In this document: piece by piece, positions 43,542-53,293 of the stretch
Layout: every line of letters starts with the position of its first letter
How positions within the stretch are numbered: the stretch's first letter is position 1
From: Synechococcales cyanobacterium bin31.maxbin.ball.101
GTDB taxonomy: Bacteria; Cyanobacteriota; Cyanobacteriia; Leptolyngbyales; Leptolyngbyaceae
Direction: 5' to 3'
Assembly (NCBI GenBank): GCA_013298165.1
Contig: JAAFJU010000001.1
Location: forward strand, 42,826 to 106,825
DNA length: 64,000 bases
The notes under the pieces: model-generated
The model's database searches: none
What the model saw: only the letters and a program-made list of their open reading frames with translations
What the model was told of the DNA's origin: nothing
Made by a program: the position numbers and the translations under genes

Positions 43542-43859
43542 CTAAAACTCATCCAGGATCCACTCACTCGCCCGATCGCCCAAATCAAGCTGAACATTGA
43601 CGGCCTTCCCTAGGCGTGGCTTCTCACGGGTTTTTAAAATGGTTCCGCGCACCTGCTCCACTACATTCCAAGCCACCAAATACCCCGCTACCTCCTCAAA
43701 ATGCGCCAAAAACTCCGCCTCAGACAGCGGAAATGACGCCTGCTCCAAATATCGCCACATCACCTGAAAATACAATTTTCCCTTCACCTTGCGAAGCTGG
43801 ACATCGTAGGAAAATGTCCACTTCTCCACAATCAACGATCGCAACTCCTCACCCGTCAT
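43542..43859 (-). CDS. DUF3067 family protein
   Basis: A 105-residue protein from ATG 43857-43859; a longer frame to 43886 is possible. I recognise the cyanobacterial/plastid DUF3067 family from MTGEELRSLIVEKWTFSYDV, QVMWRYLEQASFPLSEAEFL and the end RPRLGKAVNVQLDLGDRASE. Plant homologues are chloroplast proteins, and a role tied to the photosynthetic electron chain (possibly Rieske/thioredoxin-like biogenesis) has been proposed. Its position just upstream of petC, in divergent orientation, is consistent with that. Confidence 0.85.
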   Translation of the reverse strand: MTGEELRSLIVEKWTFSYDVQLRKVKGKLYFQVMWRYLEQASFPLSEAEFLAHFEEVAGYLVAWNVVEQVRGTILKTREKPRLGKAVNVQLDLGDRASEWILDEF

Positions 43860-44126
43860 CTTGCGGCCCCATATACAAAAGTTCACAAACCCAGCCCGCT
43901 AACCCTACCGTCAAATTAGCGTAAAAGTCTGTCATAATAATCCATGAGAAAGGCTATAAACTCCAGCCTCCTAGGGACTTTTCTGAAGACCCTGGGAATC
44001 GCTAGAGATTTAACGCAACATATCTACAATTTATGAAGAGATGTTAAGACAGTCTGTTAATAAAACTTGATTTGTCTTTTAATTGCCTTTTGGTCTCGAA
44101 GTCACTCCCGATTCATTGAAGTAGTC
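43860..44126. promoter_or_regulatory. Divergent region upstream of petC
   Basis: 267 bases between the DUF3067 start and petC. The petCA promoter must lie here; TACAAT at 44025-44030 is a candidate -10, but no matching -35 is seen. An AT-rich segment at 44000-44085 would form the petC leader. No repeat or RNA gene is evident. Confidence 0.35.
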
Positions 44127-44666
44127 ATGACTCAAGTTTCTAACTCCGTAGACGTTCCCAGCATGGGTCGTCGCCAATTTATGAATCTGCTTACGTTCGG
44201 TACCGTGACTGGAGTGGCATTGGGTGTCTTATACCCAGTGGTCAACTACTTCATCCCTCCCTCAGCGGGTGGCGGCGGTGGCGGCGTAACAGCCAAAGAT
44301 GCCCTCGGTAATGACATCATCGTCAGCACCTATCTGACCACTCACCTGGCAGGCGACCGAACCTTGGCTCAAGGTCTCAAGGGAGACCCAACCTACCTAG
44401 TGGTTCAAAATGACGGCACGATCGCGAACTACGGAGTTAACGCGGTCTGCACACACTTGGGCTGTGTGGTTCCTTGGAACGCAAGCGAAAACAAGTTCAT
44501 GTGCCCTTGCCACGGCTCGCAGTACGACGAAACAGGTAAAGTCGTGCGCGGTCCAGCTCCTCGTTCCTTGGCGCTTGCTCATGCAGACCTAGAGAACGAT
44601 CGGATCAGCTTCACGAAATGGACTGAAGAAGATTTCCGCACAGGTGAAGATCCCTGGTGGGCGTAA
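44127..44666 (+). CDS. petC: Cytochrome b6f complex Rieske iron-sulfur protein
   Basis: PetC carries electrons from plastoquinol to cytochrome f in the thylakoid. From ATG 44127 (179 residues): a twin-arginine-type anchor ([20 protein letters not shown]), the glycine hinge [10 protein letters not shown], and the 2Fe-2S ligands C108 and H110 in CTHLGC and C126 and H129 in CPCHGS. The C113-C128 disulfide pair is present. The N-terminal twin-arginine and uncleaved helix agree with Tat insertion of Rieske proteins. petA follows after 73 bases, the standard cyanobacterial petCA operon. Confidence 0.98.
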   Translation: MTQVSNSVDVPSMGRRQFMNLLTFGTVTGVALGVLYPVVNYFIPPSAGGGGGGVTAKDALGNDIIVSTYLTTHLAGDRTLAQGLKGDPTYLVVQNDGTIANYGVNAVCTHLGCVVPWNASENKFMCPCHGSQYDETGKVVRGPAPRSLALAHADLENDRISFTKWTEEDFRTGEDPWWA

Positions 44667-44739
44667 CTCCGGACCGATCGCCTAAACCGCGATCGATCAC
44701 AATTCGTTTGTAGTCATCAAGCTGAACCCTTTGGAACTC

Positions 44740-45714
44740 ATGAAAACGGTCAATATTTCTCCCGCATGGCTCAGTGCCATTCTCCGGAGAGTCGTTCTAG
44801 CCGTTGCCGTTATCGCAACATTTTTAACCGCTAGCCTCTCGGCTCTCCCCGCTCAAGCCTACCCAATCTTCGCCCAGGGAGCCTATGAGAATCCCCGCGA
44901 AGCGACAGGTCGGATCGTCTGCGCGAACTGCCACTTGGCTAAAAAGCCTACGGAAATTGAGATTCCTCAGTCCGTCCTGCCTGACACTGTGTTTGAAGCC
45001 GTCGTAAAACTTCCTTACGATCATTCCATTCAGCAAGTCGCGGGTGACGGCAGCAAAGCCGCGCTCAACGTCGGTGCGGTTCTTGTCTTGCCCGAAGGAT
45101 TTACCCTTGCGCCGGACGATCGCATGACTGACGAGCAGCGTGAAGCCGCTAGCAATATGTACATCCAGCCCTACAGCGAAGCGAAGCCCAATATTTTGGT
45201 CGTCGGTCCGTTGCCTGGAGATGAGTACGAAGAGTTGAAATTCCCAATTCTTTCTCCTGATCCTGCCGAAAACTCTGCTGTCAACTTTGGTAAATACCAA
45301 GTTCACGTCGGCGGAAATCGCGGTCGCGGCCAAGTCTACCCCACAGGTGACAAGAGCAACAACGCGGTCTACAACGCATCGTTGGCAGGCACGATCAGCG
45401 CGATCGTCCCTTCTGAAGACGGTGGATCAGCCGTCACCATCCAAGGTGACAACGGCAAGGTTCTGGAAGAAACCATTCCCGCAGGCCCTGAACTCCTCGT
45501 GGCTGTTGGCGACGAAGTGACTGCAGGCCAAGCCTTAACCAATAACCCCAACGTCGGTGGTTTTGGTCAAGCGGACATCGAAATCGTGTTGCAAAACCCG
45601 AATCGCATCCTCGGTCTGATGGCTTTCTTCGCCATCACCACCCTGGCCCAAATCATGCTCGTCCTGAAGAAGAAGCAAGTTGAGCGGGTTCAAGCCGTTG
45701 AAATGAACTTCTAA
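44740..45714 (+). CDS. petA: Apocytochrome f
   Basis: Cytochrome f accepts electrons from the Rieske protein and passes them to plastocyanin or cytochrome c6. The ATG at 44740 gives a 324-residue precursor with signal peptide [20 protein letters not shown] and cleavage at AQA before Y41. The mature N-terminal Tyr is the axial heme ligand. The heme-binding CANCH is at residues 61-65. The large and small lumenal domains follow, then a C-terminal transmembrane helix ([19 protein letters not shown]) and the stromal [15 protein letters not shown] tail. A strong terminator lies 20 bases downstream. Confidence 0.98.
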   Translation: MKTVNISPAWLSAILRRVVLAVAVIATFLTASLSALPAQAYPIFAQGAYENPREATGRIVCANCHLAKKPTEIEIPQSVLPDTVFEAVVKLPYDHSIQQVAGDGSKAALNVGAVLVLPEGFTLAPDDRMTDEQREAASNMYIQPYSEAKPNILVVGPLPGDEYEELKFPILSPDPAENSAVNFGKYQVHVGGNRGRGQVYPTGDKSNNAVYNASLAGTISAIVPSEDGGSAVTIQGDNGKVLEETIPAGPELLVAVGDEVTAGQALTNNPNVGGFGQADIEIVLQNPNRILGLMAFFAITTLAQIMLVLKKKQVERVQAVEMNF

Positions 45715-45733
45715 ATTCAAAGATTCAGCATAA

Positions 45734-45770
45734 GAAACCCCCAAGTCTTTAGGACTTGGGGGTTTCTTTA
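45734..45770 (+). terminator. Intrinsic terminator of petCA
   Basis: A 14-bp perfect stem GAAACCCCCAAGTC / GACTTGGGGGTTTC (45734-45747 and 45753-45766), 5-base loop, then TTTA. It follows petA and could also stop the convergent 1092-residue gene. Confidence 0.85.
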
Positions 45771-45815
45771 TAGATATCTAAATCCCCAAACATTGAGGGA
45801 TTTAGGGGACTGAAT

Positions 45816-48800
45816 CTAGACCTTCAAGAAGGTACTACCCGCTCCAGTGGGATCTTTAAAGATCCGTTGGTTATTACCCGCATTAGGGTCTCGATTAGTA
45901 TTGCCCGGAGTGGACGAAGCAACACTCCGCCAGCGACCAATCTTGGCATTATCCAAATCCACATAGTACAGGTTGCCATCAGGACCCACGGCCATGTTGG
46001 TAACGAGTCTCAGGCTTGGATCTTGGTCAAAGCGCTGGGAAGAAGCCAATGTACCATCTGCATTAAAGGACAAGGCATCCACCCATCCTTGTGCCGCATC
46101 CGTTACAAACAACTTATCTTTCCAAACAGATGGGAATGCATTTCCAGTGTAGTAAGTGCCAGCAAGCAGGGCATTAGAGCCATTGTGCAGGTAAGCGTAG
46201 GAAGCTGCATTCGTCGGTTGACCACTGTTATAGAATGCCTGGATTGCAGGTAATCCCTGATAACCCGGTGCCCGTTCTGGCGTTCCCTGTTTCCCTTCAT
46301 AGGCAGGCCAACCACCGTTATAGCCCTTCGTGACAATATTCACTTCTTCGTAGGTATTCCAACCCACATCGGCCACCGCTAATTGTCCACCGGGACCAAA
46401 GACCGCTCGGAACGGATTTCGGAAACCAGAGGCATAGACCCTACTGGCATTATCTGTTGGATCTCCAGTCCAGTAGGGGTTATCGGCAAGGCCATCTCCC
46501 GTATCCGTCATCCGCAGCACCTTACCTGATAGGTTCTTGTTGTCCAAAACTCGGATGCTTCGGGGGTCGGTGCCGCTGTAGGAGGTGCCATCTCCGATCG
46601 TCAAGTACAGATTTTTACTGCTATCAAATAGAATGCTGCCTCCAGCATGGGACAGACTATCGACTGCAATGTAGTCCTTCAAGTTTGTCCGAGTTCCATC
46701 TGCCGCAACGGTGACGCCAGAAGCCGGAATTAAGCCGTTATAGCCCGGTGCCGCTGGATCAAAGGTGGAGGATTGGGTACTGTCGAGGTCAGGACGGCTG
46801 ATATTAGCCCAAGTACTATTTTTCCCGACGATGATTTCTTCACTGTTCGGAACAGCGGTCCAGTTTCCGGCAGCATCCTGCTGGGCACGAACACGAGTCA
46901 GTCGCGCTGGACGGTTCAAGCCTTGATCTCTCGCGGGTGCTTCGGCTGGGTCGAAGACGTAGTAGAGATAGACAAACGGCTTGCCATTCGCAAAGTCAGG
47001 GTGGAGCGCAATGTCTAAGAGTCCCCGATCGCCTTCATTGTTGATCCGATCGGTAAAGTCAAGGAAGAGATTATTTTGCAGAACGCCATTTTTAGCGACC
47101 TTAACGACCCCGAATTTCTCCGCGATAAACACCGTATCAGAACTGGCCCATTCAAAAGCCACAGGAGCAAAGAGTTTCGTTTCGCCTGTGGTGCCGTTAG
47201 CACCATTGATATAGTCTTCTCGGATGAAGTTTCCGGTCGAGTCGTCATCCGAAATCGTTACAGTTGCCTTATCCCGAGCGGCTAAGGTGGCACCGACGGC
47301 TTCCGTTAGGGTCACGTTAAATGCTTCGTTAGGTTCTGTGAGCGTATCGTTGGCAATTTGAACCACGATGTTTTTGCTCGTTTCCCCGGCAGCGAAGTTT
47401 AAGGTTCCGCTGGTTTGGGTGTAGTCCGATCCCGCTGTGGCGGTTCCCGCACTGGTGGCAAATTTAACGCTAGCGGCTGTCGTGGTTGAGCCACTGCGGT
47501 TGACCGTGACATTCACCGCCCCAGCACTCTCATTGACGGGGAAATCCGCACGACTAAACTCAAAAGTCGAAGCGGCGGAATCATCATCCAAAATAGTAAT
47601 GGTCGAAGTTCGTGCAGGTCCATCTACCGCATTGCTCGTCGCGCCGAGGTTAAAGCCAAAGGTTTCGGTGCCCTCTGCGATCGTGTCATTCAGAATGGGA
47701 ATGACGACGTTTTTGCTGGTTTCGCCAGGGCCAAAGGTGGCCGTACCGACCGTAGAGGTGAAGTCTTGGCCTGCGATCGCACTGCCATTATTCGTCGTGT
47801 ATTGCACGGTGGAGGTGACATTCAGATCCGCTGGATTTGCAGCGCTGCGATCGATGCGCATAGTGGCGCTGGTGCCATTTTCATTCACTGTCACCGCTGG
47901 AGTCCCCAGCGTAATCGTTGGCAAGCCCGCGATTCCGCCAAAGGTATAGAGCTGTGATTTGGGGATAATTTGTTTAACTTGCTTCGCACTGGCCCAAGAG
48001 AGCTGAGACGTAGCGCCGCCGCCATTCTCGAAATAATCAAATTGGATATTGTATTTCTTGCCTGCTTCCAGGGTGATCTTCCCGCTACGCTCCGTGGGCG
48101 CTTGGTTCACCAGGGCATCAACGACGGTTTTGCCATCAATTACCAACTTCGCACCATCATCTGTCGTGGTGGAGAAGGTATATTCTTCAGAGTAAAGCGG
48201 TTGGACCTGGCCGACCCACCGGACAGAGAAGGTATCGTTGCCGATGCGAGCGTCCGGCGATCCATTGCCCCAGTTAAAATTAACCGTTGGATCAATTCGT
48301 TCAAACTTGCTATTGGTAAAGTCAATATTGTCGTAGTAGGTTCCCTTGAGACCGTCACCATTGCCTGCGCCCACAGGTGGCGTCACATCTTCTTGGCGGG
48401 TTGAAGCCGTCCATTTTTCAATGGCTTGACTGTTTCGCAGGCCGCCTGTGGCACCGCTAAAGCCCATGTAGGCAGTGCCGCCCACGATCGCCGTCAAATC
48501 AATGGTTTCAGAGAGCGTCGCGCTACCGGGCTTAGTGGTGCCATTGGACAGGTAGACATCTAAGCGCCGATTTGCAGCACTATAATCGACCCAAGCATTT
48601 ACCGCCGCACCGCTATTGAGATCTAAACCGACATTGACTTCTTTCGTGGAACGCATGTTACCGCGTTGCAGAATACCAATGTTGTTCCCACTCACGTCGC
48701 CATATTCGGGACTTTTGTAGGTGTCAAATTTGACGGCCACACTATTATTAATTCCAGAATAGCCCAAGGACCCGCCTACACCACCGAGGGCGGTCGGGCC

Positions 48801-49094
48801 ACTGCCTTGAATCACGAAAGCCAAGCCATCCGCACCATTGGTCCCCTGTGCGCCGCCCGTCCGAAACTGGAATTGGGTGCTAAATCCAGTGTTTTGGTCA
48901 AGGGTGAAGGCTTGTTTGAAATAAGCTGATCCGCGCTGGGTAGCGGCATCAGGCGTCAAGCGCAATGTACTGGAGGCTAAGCTGGCAGTGCCATTGATTT
49001 GCAAATCATTGGCACTGGTAAAGCTGGTAAAATTAATACTGGGATTGGCCGCAGCATTCAATGCATTGGCGGTTAAATCTGAGGGATTTGCCAT
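45816..49094 (-). CDS. Multidomain L-type lectin / PA14 / Calx-beta / PQQ-type dehydrogenase protein
   Basis: A 1092-residue modular protein. Residues ~20-235: legume-type lectin-like domain (GTNGADGLAFVIQGSGPTAL, then VAVKFDTYKSPEYGDVSGNN). ~250-385: PA14 domain (GLKGTYYDNIDFTNSKFERI, EEYTFSTTTDDGAKLVIDGK). ~390-505 and ~515-620: two Calx-beta domains (AIAGQDFTSTVGTATFGPGE, TAGSDYTQTSGTLNFAAGE), which usually bind Ca2+. ~630-1065: glucose/sorbosone dehydrogenase beta-propeller (GDRGLLDIALHPDFANGKPF, YASGFRNPFRAVFGPGGQLA). There is no classical signal peptide, which suits type I secretion, although no RTX repeats are seen. It probably acts on extracellular polysaccharide or is a sheath protein. 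Confidence 0.85.
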   Translation of the reverse strand: MANPSDLTANALNAAANPSINFTSFTSANDLQINGTASLASSTLRLTPDAATQRGSAYFKQAFTLDQNTGFSTQFQFRTGGAQGTNGADGLAFVIQGSGPTALGGVGGSLGYSGINNSVAVKFDTYKSPEYGDVSGNNIGILQRGNMRSTKEVNVGLDLNSGAAVNAWVDYSAANRRLDVYLSNGTTKPGSATLSETIDLTAIVGGTAYMGFSGATGGLRNSQAIEKWTASTRQEDVTPPVGAGNGDGLKGTYYDNIDFTNSKFERIDPTVNFNWGNGSPDARIGNDTFSVRWVGQVQPLYSEEYTFSTTTDDGAKLVIDGKTVVDALVNQAPTERSGKITLEAGKKYNIQFDYFENGGGATSQLSWASAKQVKQIIPKSQLYTFGGIAGLPTITLGTPAVTVNENGTSATMRIDRSAANPADLNVTSTVQYTTNNGSAIAGQDFTSTVGTATFGPGETSKNVVIPILNDTIAEGTETFGFNLGATSNAVDGPARTSTITILDDDSAASTFEFSRADFPVNESAGAVNVTVNRSGSTTTAASVKFATSAGTATAGSDYTQTSGTLNFAAGETSKNIVVQIANDTLTEPNEAFNVTLTEAVGATLAARDKATVTISDDDSTGNFIREDYINGANGTTGETKLFAPVAFEWASSDTVFIAEKFGVVKVAKNGVLQNNLFLDFTDRINNEGDRGLLDIALHPDFANGKPFVYLYYVFDPAEAPARDQGLNRPARLTRVRAQQDAAGNWTAVPNSEEIIVGKNSTWANISRPDLDSTQSSTFDPAAPGYNGLIPASGVTVAADGTRTNLKDYIAVDSLSHAGGSILFDSSKNLYLTIGDGTSYSGTDPRSIRVLDNKNLSGKVLRMTDTGDGLADNPYWTGDPTDNASRVYASGFRNPFRAVFGPGGQLAVADVGWNTYEEVNIVTKGYNGGWPAYEGKQGTPERAPGYQGLPAIQAFYNSGQPTNAASYAYLHNGSNALLAGTYYTGNAFPSVWKDKLFVTDAAQGWVDALSFNADGTLASSQRFDQDPSLRLVTNMAVGPDGNLYYVDLDNAKIGRWRSVASSTPGNTNRDPNAGNNQRIFKDPTGAGSTFLKV

Positions 49095-49485
49095 GATAAA
49101 TCATCTCTTAAGGGTACTCATCATGAGGTCTATTCCATAAAATAAACGCTCAAAATTGAACCTAGATCTAGATAGAAATAGGAAAGCAAACAGACTATTT
49201 GGGGGCTGTAAATGAAGCATCTGAAACAACAGATGTTATCTTCTTGAACTCAAGCTAACACCTGCCCTTCCTGCTTGAAAATCTATCCCGTGACTCACGA
49301 ATTCAGCATTTGACGATAGCTTAATCGAAGATGAATAATAATTTAAGATTTGAGCTGGAATCATTGCAGCAGAATATGCCGATCGTCAGATGTAATGCTG
49401 GTTTGAGGCCAAAAAGAAAAGGTGGTCTCCGTCTTCAGAAAGAACGAGAAATCACCTTTTCGATCGCAGTATTTGAGGATTGATG
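49095..49485. other. Intergenic region between ArsR-type gene and the lectin-dehydrogenase gene
   Basis: About 390 AT-rich bases containing the promoter and leader of the minus-strand 1092-residue gene, and a terminator-like hairpin of the ArsR-type gene (listed separately). No reading frame or further repeat is supported. Confidence 0.5.
49417..49460 (-). terminator. Probable terminator of the ArsR-DUF2087 gene
   Basis: On the minus strand, AAAAGGTG (49453-49460) pairs with CACCTTTT (49417-49424), with an inner TCTCGT/ACGGAGA helix, followed by CTTTTTGG. It lies 26 bases after the gene's stop. Confidence 0.55.
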
Positions 49486-50082
49486 TTAATTAAATTCAGA
49501 GCTTTCATCTCGCCATTCTGTCTCGGGTTGCCGACGATAAATACTATTGGAGCGGGTCATTAAGTTATATCCAATAAATTCCCGTCGCAGGGTTGCACTA
49601 TCCCAATGGTGAGATTGGATCAGGGTATTGATCTCTTTTTCGGAATAGTCCCGATCGTATTCAAATTTGCGCACGAGCCATTTTAAGATCACCGATCGTT
49701 TTTTTCGACTGGCTGGAATGTCAGTGATCCGATCGTCCACTACAAAGGTTTGCAAGACTTTGGTTTCCCAGTCCTGCGGTTTGACTTCTGTAGTGAATCC
49801 CGCAAGCTGTTCCGGAGTGAGGATGGCTTTGCTGAGATCTTGAAGCTGGTCGGGATTGAGGCGATAGAGATGGGTATTGCCCTGGGGCGTCAGGGTGACG
49901 AGGTTCAGCGCTTTGAGTTTTGCCAGGTGATGGGACACCGTTGGCTCCTTGAGATGGAGAAGTGCGGCCAGTTCTTCGACACTGCATTCGCGCTGAGACA
50001 GGATACCCAGCAGTTTTAATCGACTTTCGTTACCGAGGGCCTTGAAGAATTCCAGGAGGGTTTGGAGATTTTGAGGAGACAT
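49486..50082 (-). CDS. ArsR-family transcriptional regulator with DUF2087 domain
   Basis: A 198-residue protein. The winged-helix N-terminus covers ~1-85 (LLEFFKALGNESRLKLLGIL, then SVEELAALLHLKEPTVSHHL, then GNTHLYRLN). The C-terminal DUF2087 domain covers ~130-190 (ILKWLVRKFEYDRDYSEKEI, then WDSATLRREFIGYNLMTRSN). It lacks the ELCVCDL-type metal site of SmtB/ArsR sensors, so it is probably not a metal sensor. DUF2087 regulators occur widely in Firmicutes and cyanobacteria; their signal is unknown. It stands alone, about 140 bases from the Rpn-like remnant. Confidence 0.88.
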   Translation of the reverse strand: MSPQNLQTLLEFFKALGNESRLKLLGILSQRECSVEELAALLHLKEPTVSHHLAKLKALNLVTLTPQGNTHLYRLNPDQLQDLSKAILTPEQLAGFTTEVKPQDWETKVLQTFVVDDRITDIPASRKKRSVILKWLVRKFEYDRDYSEKEINTLIQSHHWDSATLRREFIGYNLMTRSNSIYRRQPETEWRDESSEFN

Positions 50083-50227
50083 AATCTGTTTAGATAAACA
50101 TCTAATTAGAATTCTATCAAAGTAGATTACGATCGTCCACTGTTTCAGGAATAACGCTCTGTGTAGGATGAGCTAGCCGATCGTCGTTCTCCCATAAAAT
50201 CAAGATCAAAACCTTTGAGTGATGCCT

Positions 50228-50808
50228 ATGACGCGCACGATGCATGACAGTGTCCTTTCATGTGGGTGATGACGCCAACTTTTTCTCTAACACTCCAAAA
50301 AGCGTCGCGAGCACTGGAAACCCGATCGTGGGGAAAGGGAATCTATTTTCTAGCCGACATCGATCGAACGGCTGTGGTCGTGATTCATCAGTTGCCAAAG
50401 ACGATTGATACGCTGTTTCTGCGGTTACTGGGTCGTGGGAGGGTTCAAGCGGAGGCGATCGCAGAGTTGATTGCTCTACCTTCGGATCATCCCTATCGAT
50501 CGGAAACGCTGCACCATATTTCCAGGTTGCAGATCAACCTCAAGCTACGGCAAAATAAGACTAAGGACTTACGGGAGATCATCATGAATTTAGCTCCGGC
50601 CTATGACAAATGGTTAGAAGAGACTCTAGAACAAGGTCGAGAACAAGGTGTTGCGATCGGACGTGATGAGGGTCTGGCGATCGGACGTGAAGAATCTAAA
50701 GTTGAGATCGCTCAACAACTGTTCCAAATTAATCTGCCGATCGAGACCATTGCCCAAGTCACTGGACTGTCGATCGAGTTCTTAGAAAAACTGCCATCGA
50801 ACCCTTAA
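50228..50808 (+). pseudogene. Rpn/DUF4351-type PD-(D/E)XK transposase-like gene, internally deleted and frameshifted
   Basis: The intact part, read from ATG 50260 (182 codons), matches the C-terminal half of cyanobacterial Rpn-like proteins: ALETRSWGKGIYFL, VVVIHQLPKTIDTLFLRLLG, LPSDHPYRSETLHHI. The tail is a coiled coil (EQGREQGVAIGRDEGLAIGR) ending in IAQVTGLSIEFLEKL. The nuclease core is absent. Just upstream, in another frame, MTRTMHDSVL (from 50228) resembles the family's N-terminal T-(P/x)-H-D-x-F start, then stops at 50269. I read this as a gene that lost its central ~100 codons and its frame. A short intact gene starting at 50260 is the alternative. Confidence 0.55.
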
Positions 50809-50824
50809 TCCAATAGCCTCATTA

Positions 50825-50870
50825 AAACAAACCGCGCTTCCCATACATCTATGAGAAGCGCGGTTTGTTT
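50825..50870. terminator. Bidirectional terminator between the Rpn-like remnant and transketolase
   Basis: A 16-bp perfect stem AAACAAACCGCGCTTC / GAAGCGCGGTTTGTTT with a 14-base loop and an A/U-rich base on both strands. It lies 30 bases past the transketolase stop. Confidence 0.85.
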
Positions 50871-50900
50871 AGGTTTTAACTTGGAATCAAACCGGGAGAA

Positions 50901-52907
50901 TTAGCGCAACAATGCTTTGGCACGGTTGTAGACGTTATCGACGGTGAAGCCGAATTTCTCCATCAAGATGCCACCGGGAGCCGATGCGCCGAAGGTGTCG
51001 ATGCCGACGATATCGCCGTCGGTGCCTGCATATTTGTGCCAGCCGAAGGTCGAACCCGCTTCCACCACCAGACGCTTGGTGACAGCCTTAGGCAAGACTG
51101 CGTTTTTGTAGCCTGCGTCTTGCTCTTCAAAGAGTTCAACACAAGGCATGGAGACGACGCAGACTTTGTGGCCGTCGGCGCGGAGTTTCTTCGCAACATC
51201 GACGCAAAGGCTGACTTCGCTTCCAGTTCCGATCAAGATGATGTCGGATAGGTCGCCGTCGTTGGACAGGATGTAGCCACCGCGTGCAACGGCTTCGATG
51301 CTGGATCCTGCGAGTTGAGGCAGGGCTTGGCGCGTCATGGCCATGATGGAAGACGTGGTGCGTCGTTCCACTGCGATCTTGTAGGAACCGGAGGTCTCGT
51401 TACCGTCGGCGGGACGGAAGACCAAAAGGTTCGGCATGACGCGGAGGGATGCGATCGTTTCCACGGGTTGGTGCGTGGGTCCGTCTTCGCCCAGGGCGAT
51501 CGAGTCGTGGGTGAGGACGTAGATGTTTTGGGTTTCTGCCAAGGCGGACAACCGGACGGCACCACGCATGTAGTCAACGAAGACCAAGAAGGTTGCGCCG
51601 AAAGGAATCAAGCCCGTTTTGTGGAGGTAGATGCCGTTACAGATGGCAGCCATCCCATGTTCGCGGACGCCAAAGCGGAGGTTACGACCTGCGTAAGATC
51701 CTTTTTGGAAGTCGGCAAAGCCTTTGAGCTGGGTCAAGTTGGAGTGGGTCAAGTCAGCGGAACCGCCGATCAACTCAGGAATTGCATTCGCAAGCGCATT
51801 CAAAGTCTTCTCAGACGTTTGACGAGTTGCAAGGGCTTTGTCTTCGGGGGTGTAAGTGGGCAGGCACTTTTCCCAACCTTCGGGCAATTGGTAGCTGGTT
51901 TGGCGGGTGATGCGGGCTGCGTCTTCGGGGTACTTGGTTTTGTAGGTTTCCCAAGTCTTGTTCCACTCGGCTTCTGCTGCTGCACCGCGAGTCACAGCCT
52001 GTGCGTAGTGTGCTTTTGCTTCTTCAGGCACGACGAAGGGTTCGTAGTTCCAACCCAAGGCTTCGCGGGTCAGTTTGATTTCATCAGCGCCCAATGCTGC
52101 GCCGTGAACGCCTGCGGTACCGCCTTTATTCGGGGAACCGAAACCGATCGTGGTGCGGACTTTGATCATCGTGGGCTTGCTGGTTTCAGCTTTAGCCTGC
52201 TCGATCGCCTTGGCAATAGCCTCAGTATTTGTGTCGCCATCGGGCACGACGATGACTTGCCAGCCATAAGCTTCAAAGCGCTTGCCCACGTCTTCGGTGA
52301 AGGACACTTGGGTGTCGCCGTCGATCGAAATGTGGTTGTCGTCGTAGAGGGCGATCAGTTTGCCCAGACCCAAGTGACCCGCCAAGGAGCAAGCTTCCCC
52401 GGAGACGCCTTCCATGTTACAGCCGTCGCCCAGGATGACGTAGGTGTATTGGTCAAAAATCGTGCAGTCAGGCTTGTTGAAGGTCGCCGCCATGTGCGCT
52501 TCTGCCATGGCCAAGCCGACGCCGTTACAAATCCCTTGACCCAAGGGACCCGTGGTGACTTCGATGCCAGCGGTCATGAAGTTTTCAGGGTGTCCGGGGG
52601 TGTTAGAACCCCACTGACGGAATTGTTTGATGTCTTCGATGCTGACGCTGTCATAGCCAAAGAGGTGGAGCAATGCGTATTGCAGCATCGAGCCATGGCC
52701 TGCGGAGAGGACGAAACGATCGCGGTTCAACCAAGTGGGGTTCTTGGGGTTGAACTTCATGAACTTATCCCAAAGGGTAAACGCCATGGGCGCAGCACCC
52801 ATCGGCAGACCGGGGTGACCAGATTTGGCTTTCTCCACGGCATCGATCGCTAAAAAGCGGATCGAGTTAATACAAAGCTGTTCGACGGACTGGGTTGCAA
52901 CGACCAT
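50901..52907 (-). CDS. tkt: Transketolase
   Basis: A thiamine-diphosphate enzyme that moves two-carbon units in the Calvin cycle and pentose phosphate pathway. The 668-residue protein begins [20 protein letters not shown]. It has [18 protein letters not shown], the catalytic/TPP His segments ([32 protein letters not shown]), the TPP motif [19 protein letters not shown]...LYDDN, and the C-terminal pyrimidine-binding domain ([15 protein letters not shown]). The length matches photosynthetic transketolases. A terminator follows the stop, and the promoter is predicted at ~53001. Confidence 0.97.
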   Translation of the reverse strand: MVVATQSVEQLCINSIRFLAIDAVEKAKSGHPGLPMGAAPMAFTLWDKFMKFNPKNPTWLNRDRFVLSAGHGSMLQYALLHLFGYDSVSIEDIKQFRQWGSNTPGHPENFMTAGIEVTTGPLGQGICNGVGLAMAEAHMAATFNKPDCTIFDQYTYVILGDGCNMEGVSGEACSLAGHLGLGKLIALYDDNHISIDGDTQVSFTEDVGKRFEAYGWQVIVVPDGDTNTEAIAKAIEQAKAETSKPTMIKVRTTIGFGSPNKGGTAGVHGAALGADEIKLTREALGWNYEPFVVPEEAKAHYAQAVTRGAAAEAEWNKTWETYKTKYPEDAARITRQTSYQLPEGWEKCLPTYTPEDKALATRQTSEKTLNALANAIPELIGGSADLTHSNLTQLKGFADFQKGSYAGRNLRFGVREHGMAAICNGIYLHKTGLIPFGATFLVFVDYMRGAVRLSALAETQNIYVLTHDSIALGEDGPTHQPVETIASLRVMPNLLVFRPADGNETSGSYKIAVERRTTSSIMAMTRQALPQLAGSSIEAVARGGYILSNDGDLSDIILIGTGSEVSLCVDVAKKLRADGHKVCVVSMPCVELFEEQDAGYKNAVLPKAVTKRLVVEAGSTFGWHKYAGTDGDIVGIDTFGASAPGGILMEKFGFTVDNVYNRAKALLR

Positions 52908-53293
52908 GATGGATGTTTTTTGGGGTTAACTAACGATGACAACGACTCTCACGACCCGAAGGCAGACAGGCTTTCTTGAGTCTCCAAGTAAACACAGATA
53001 AGTATAAGTACTTACGCTTGGCAATGAAACTCAGTATGCCAGGTTTTGGACAATATTTCTTACGGTCCCGATCGAGCATCCCTATTATTCAGGAAAATGG
53101 TATCTCTCGAAACGACAAATCAAAAGTTTTTCTGGGTTGCCTACGGCGTCAGGGTTTGGTGACAGGGATCGGGGGCGAGATGAGCGGTGGCCTGTCGATC
53201 GGATCGGCGCGATCGTCTCAATTTTTGTGAATTTGCATAAAAATTCCCCCGTTGGCGCGATAGGTTGAGCATCAGGATAATGGTTGGGGCTTT
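52908..53293. other. Intergenic region between transketolase and the CHAT-caspase locus
   Basis: 386 bases with the divergent promoters of tkt and the first TPR-CHAT gene. An 84-codon plus-strand frame (52976-53230) has no homology signature and covers the tkt promoter, so I do not call it. No repeat or RNA gene is seen. Confidence 0.5.
53001..53006 (-). promoter_or_regulatory. Predicted -10 of the tkt promoter
   Basis: On the minus strand TATACT lies within the palindrome TAAGTACTTA-like sequence; TTTCAT is 17 bases upstream as a poor -35. It would give an ~87-base leader before the tkt ATG. Confidence 0.35.

Noticed and set aside
47437..47949. 170-codon frame antisense to the Calx-beta region
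   Set aside because: Shadow of a repetitive beta-domain coding region, with Val/Ala-biased composition typical of antisense frames.
51315..52853. A 512-codon open frame antisense to transketolase
   Set aside because: It mirrors the highly conserved tkt codons, has no domain features, and its length follows from biased codon use on the other strand.
52976..53230. 84-codon plus-strand frame upstream of the CHAT locus
   Set aside because: Overlaps the predicted tkt promoter and leader and shows no protein-like features.
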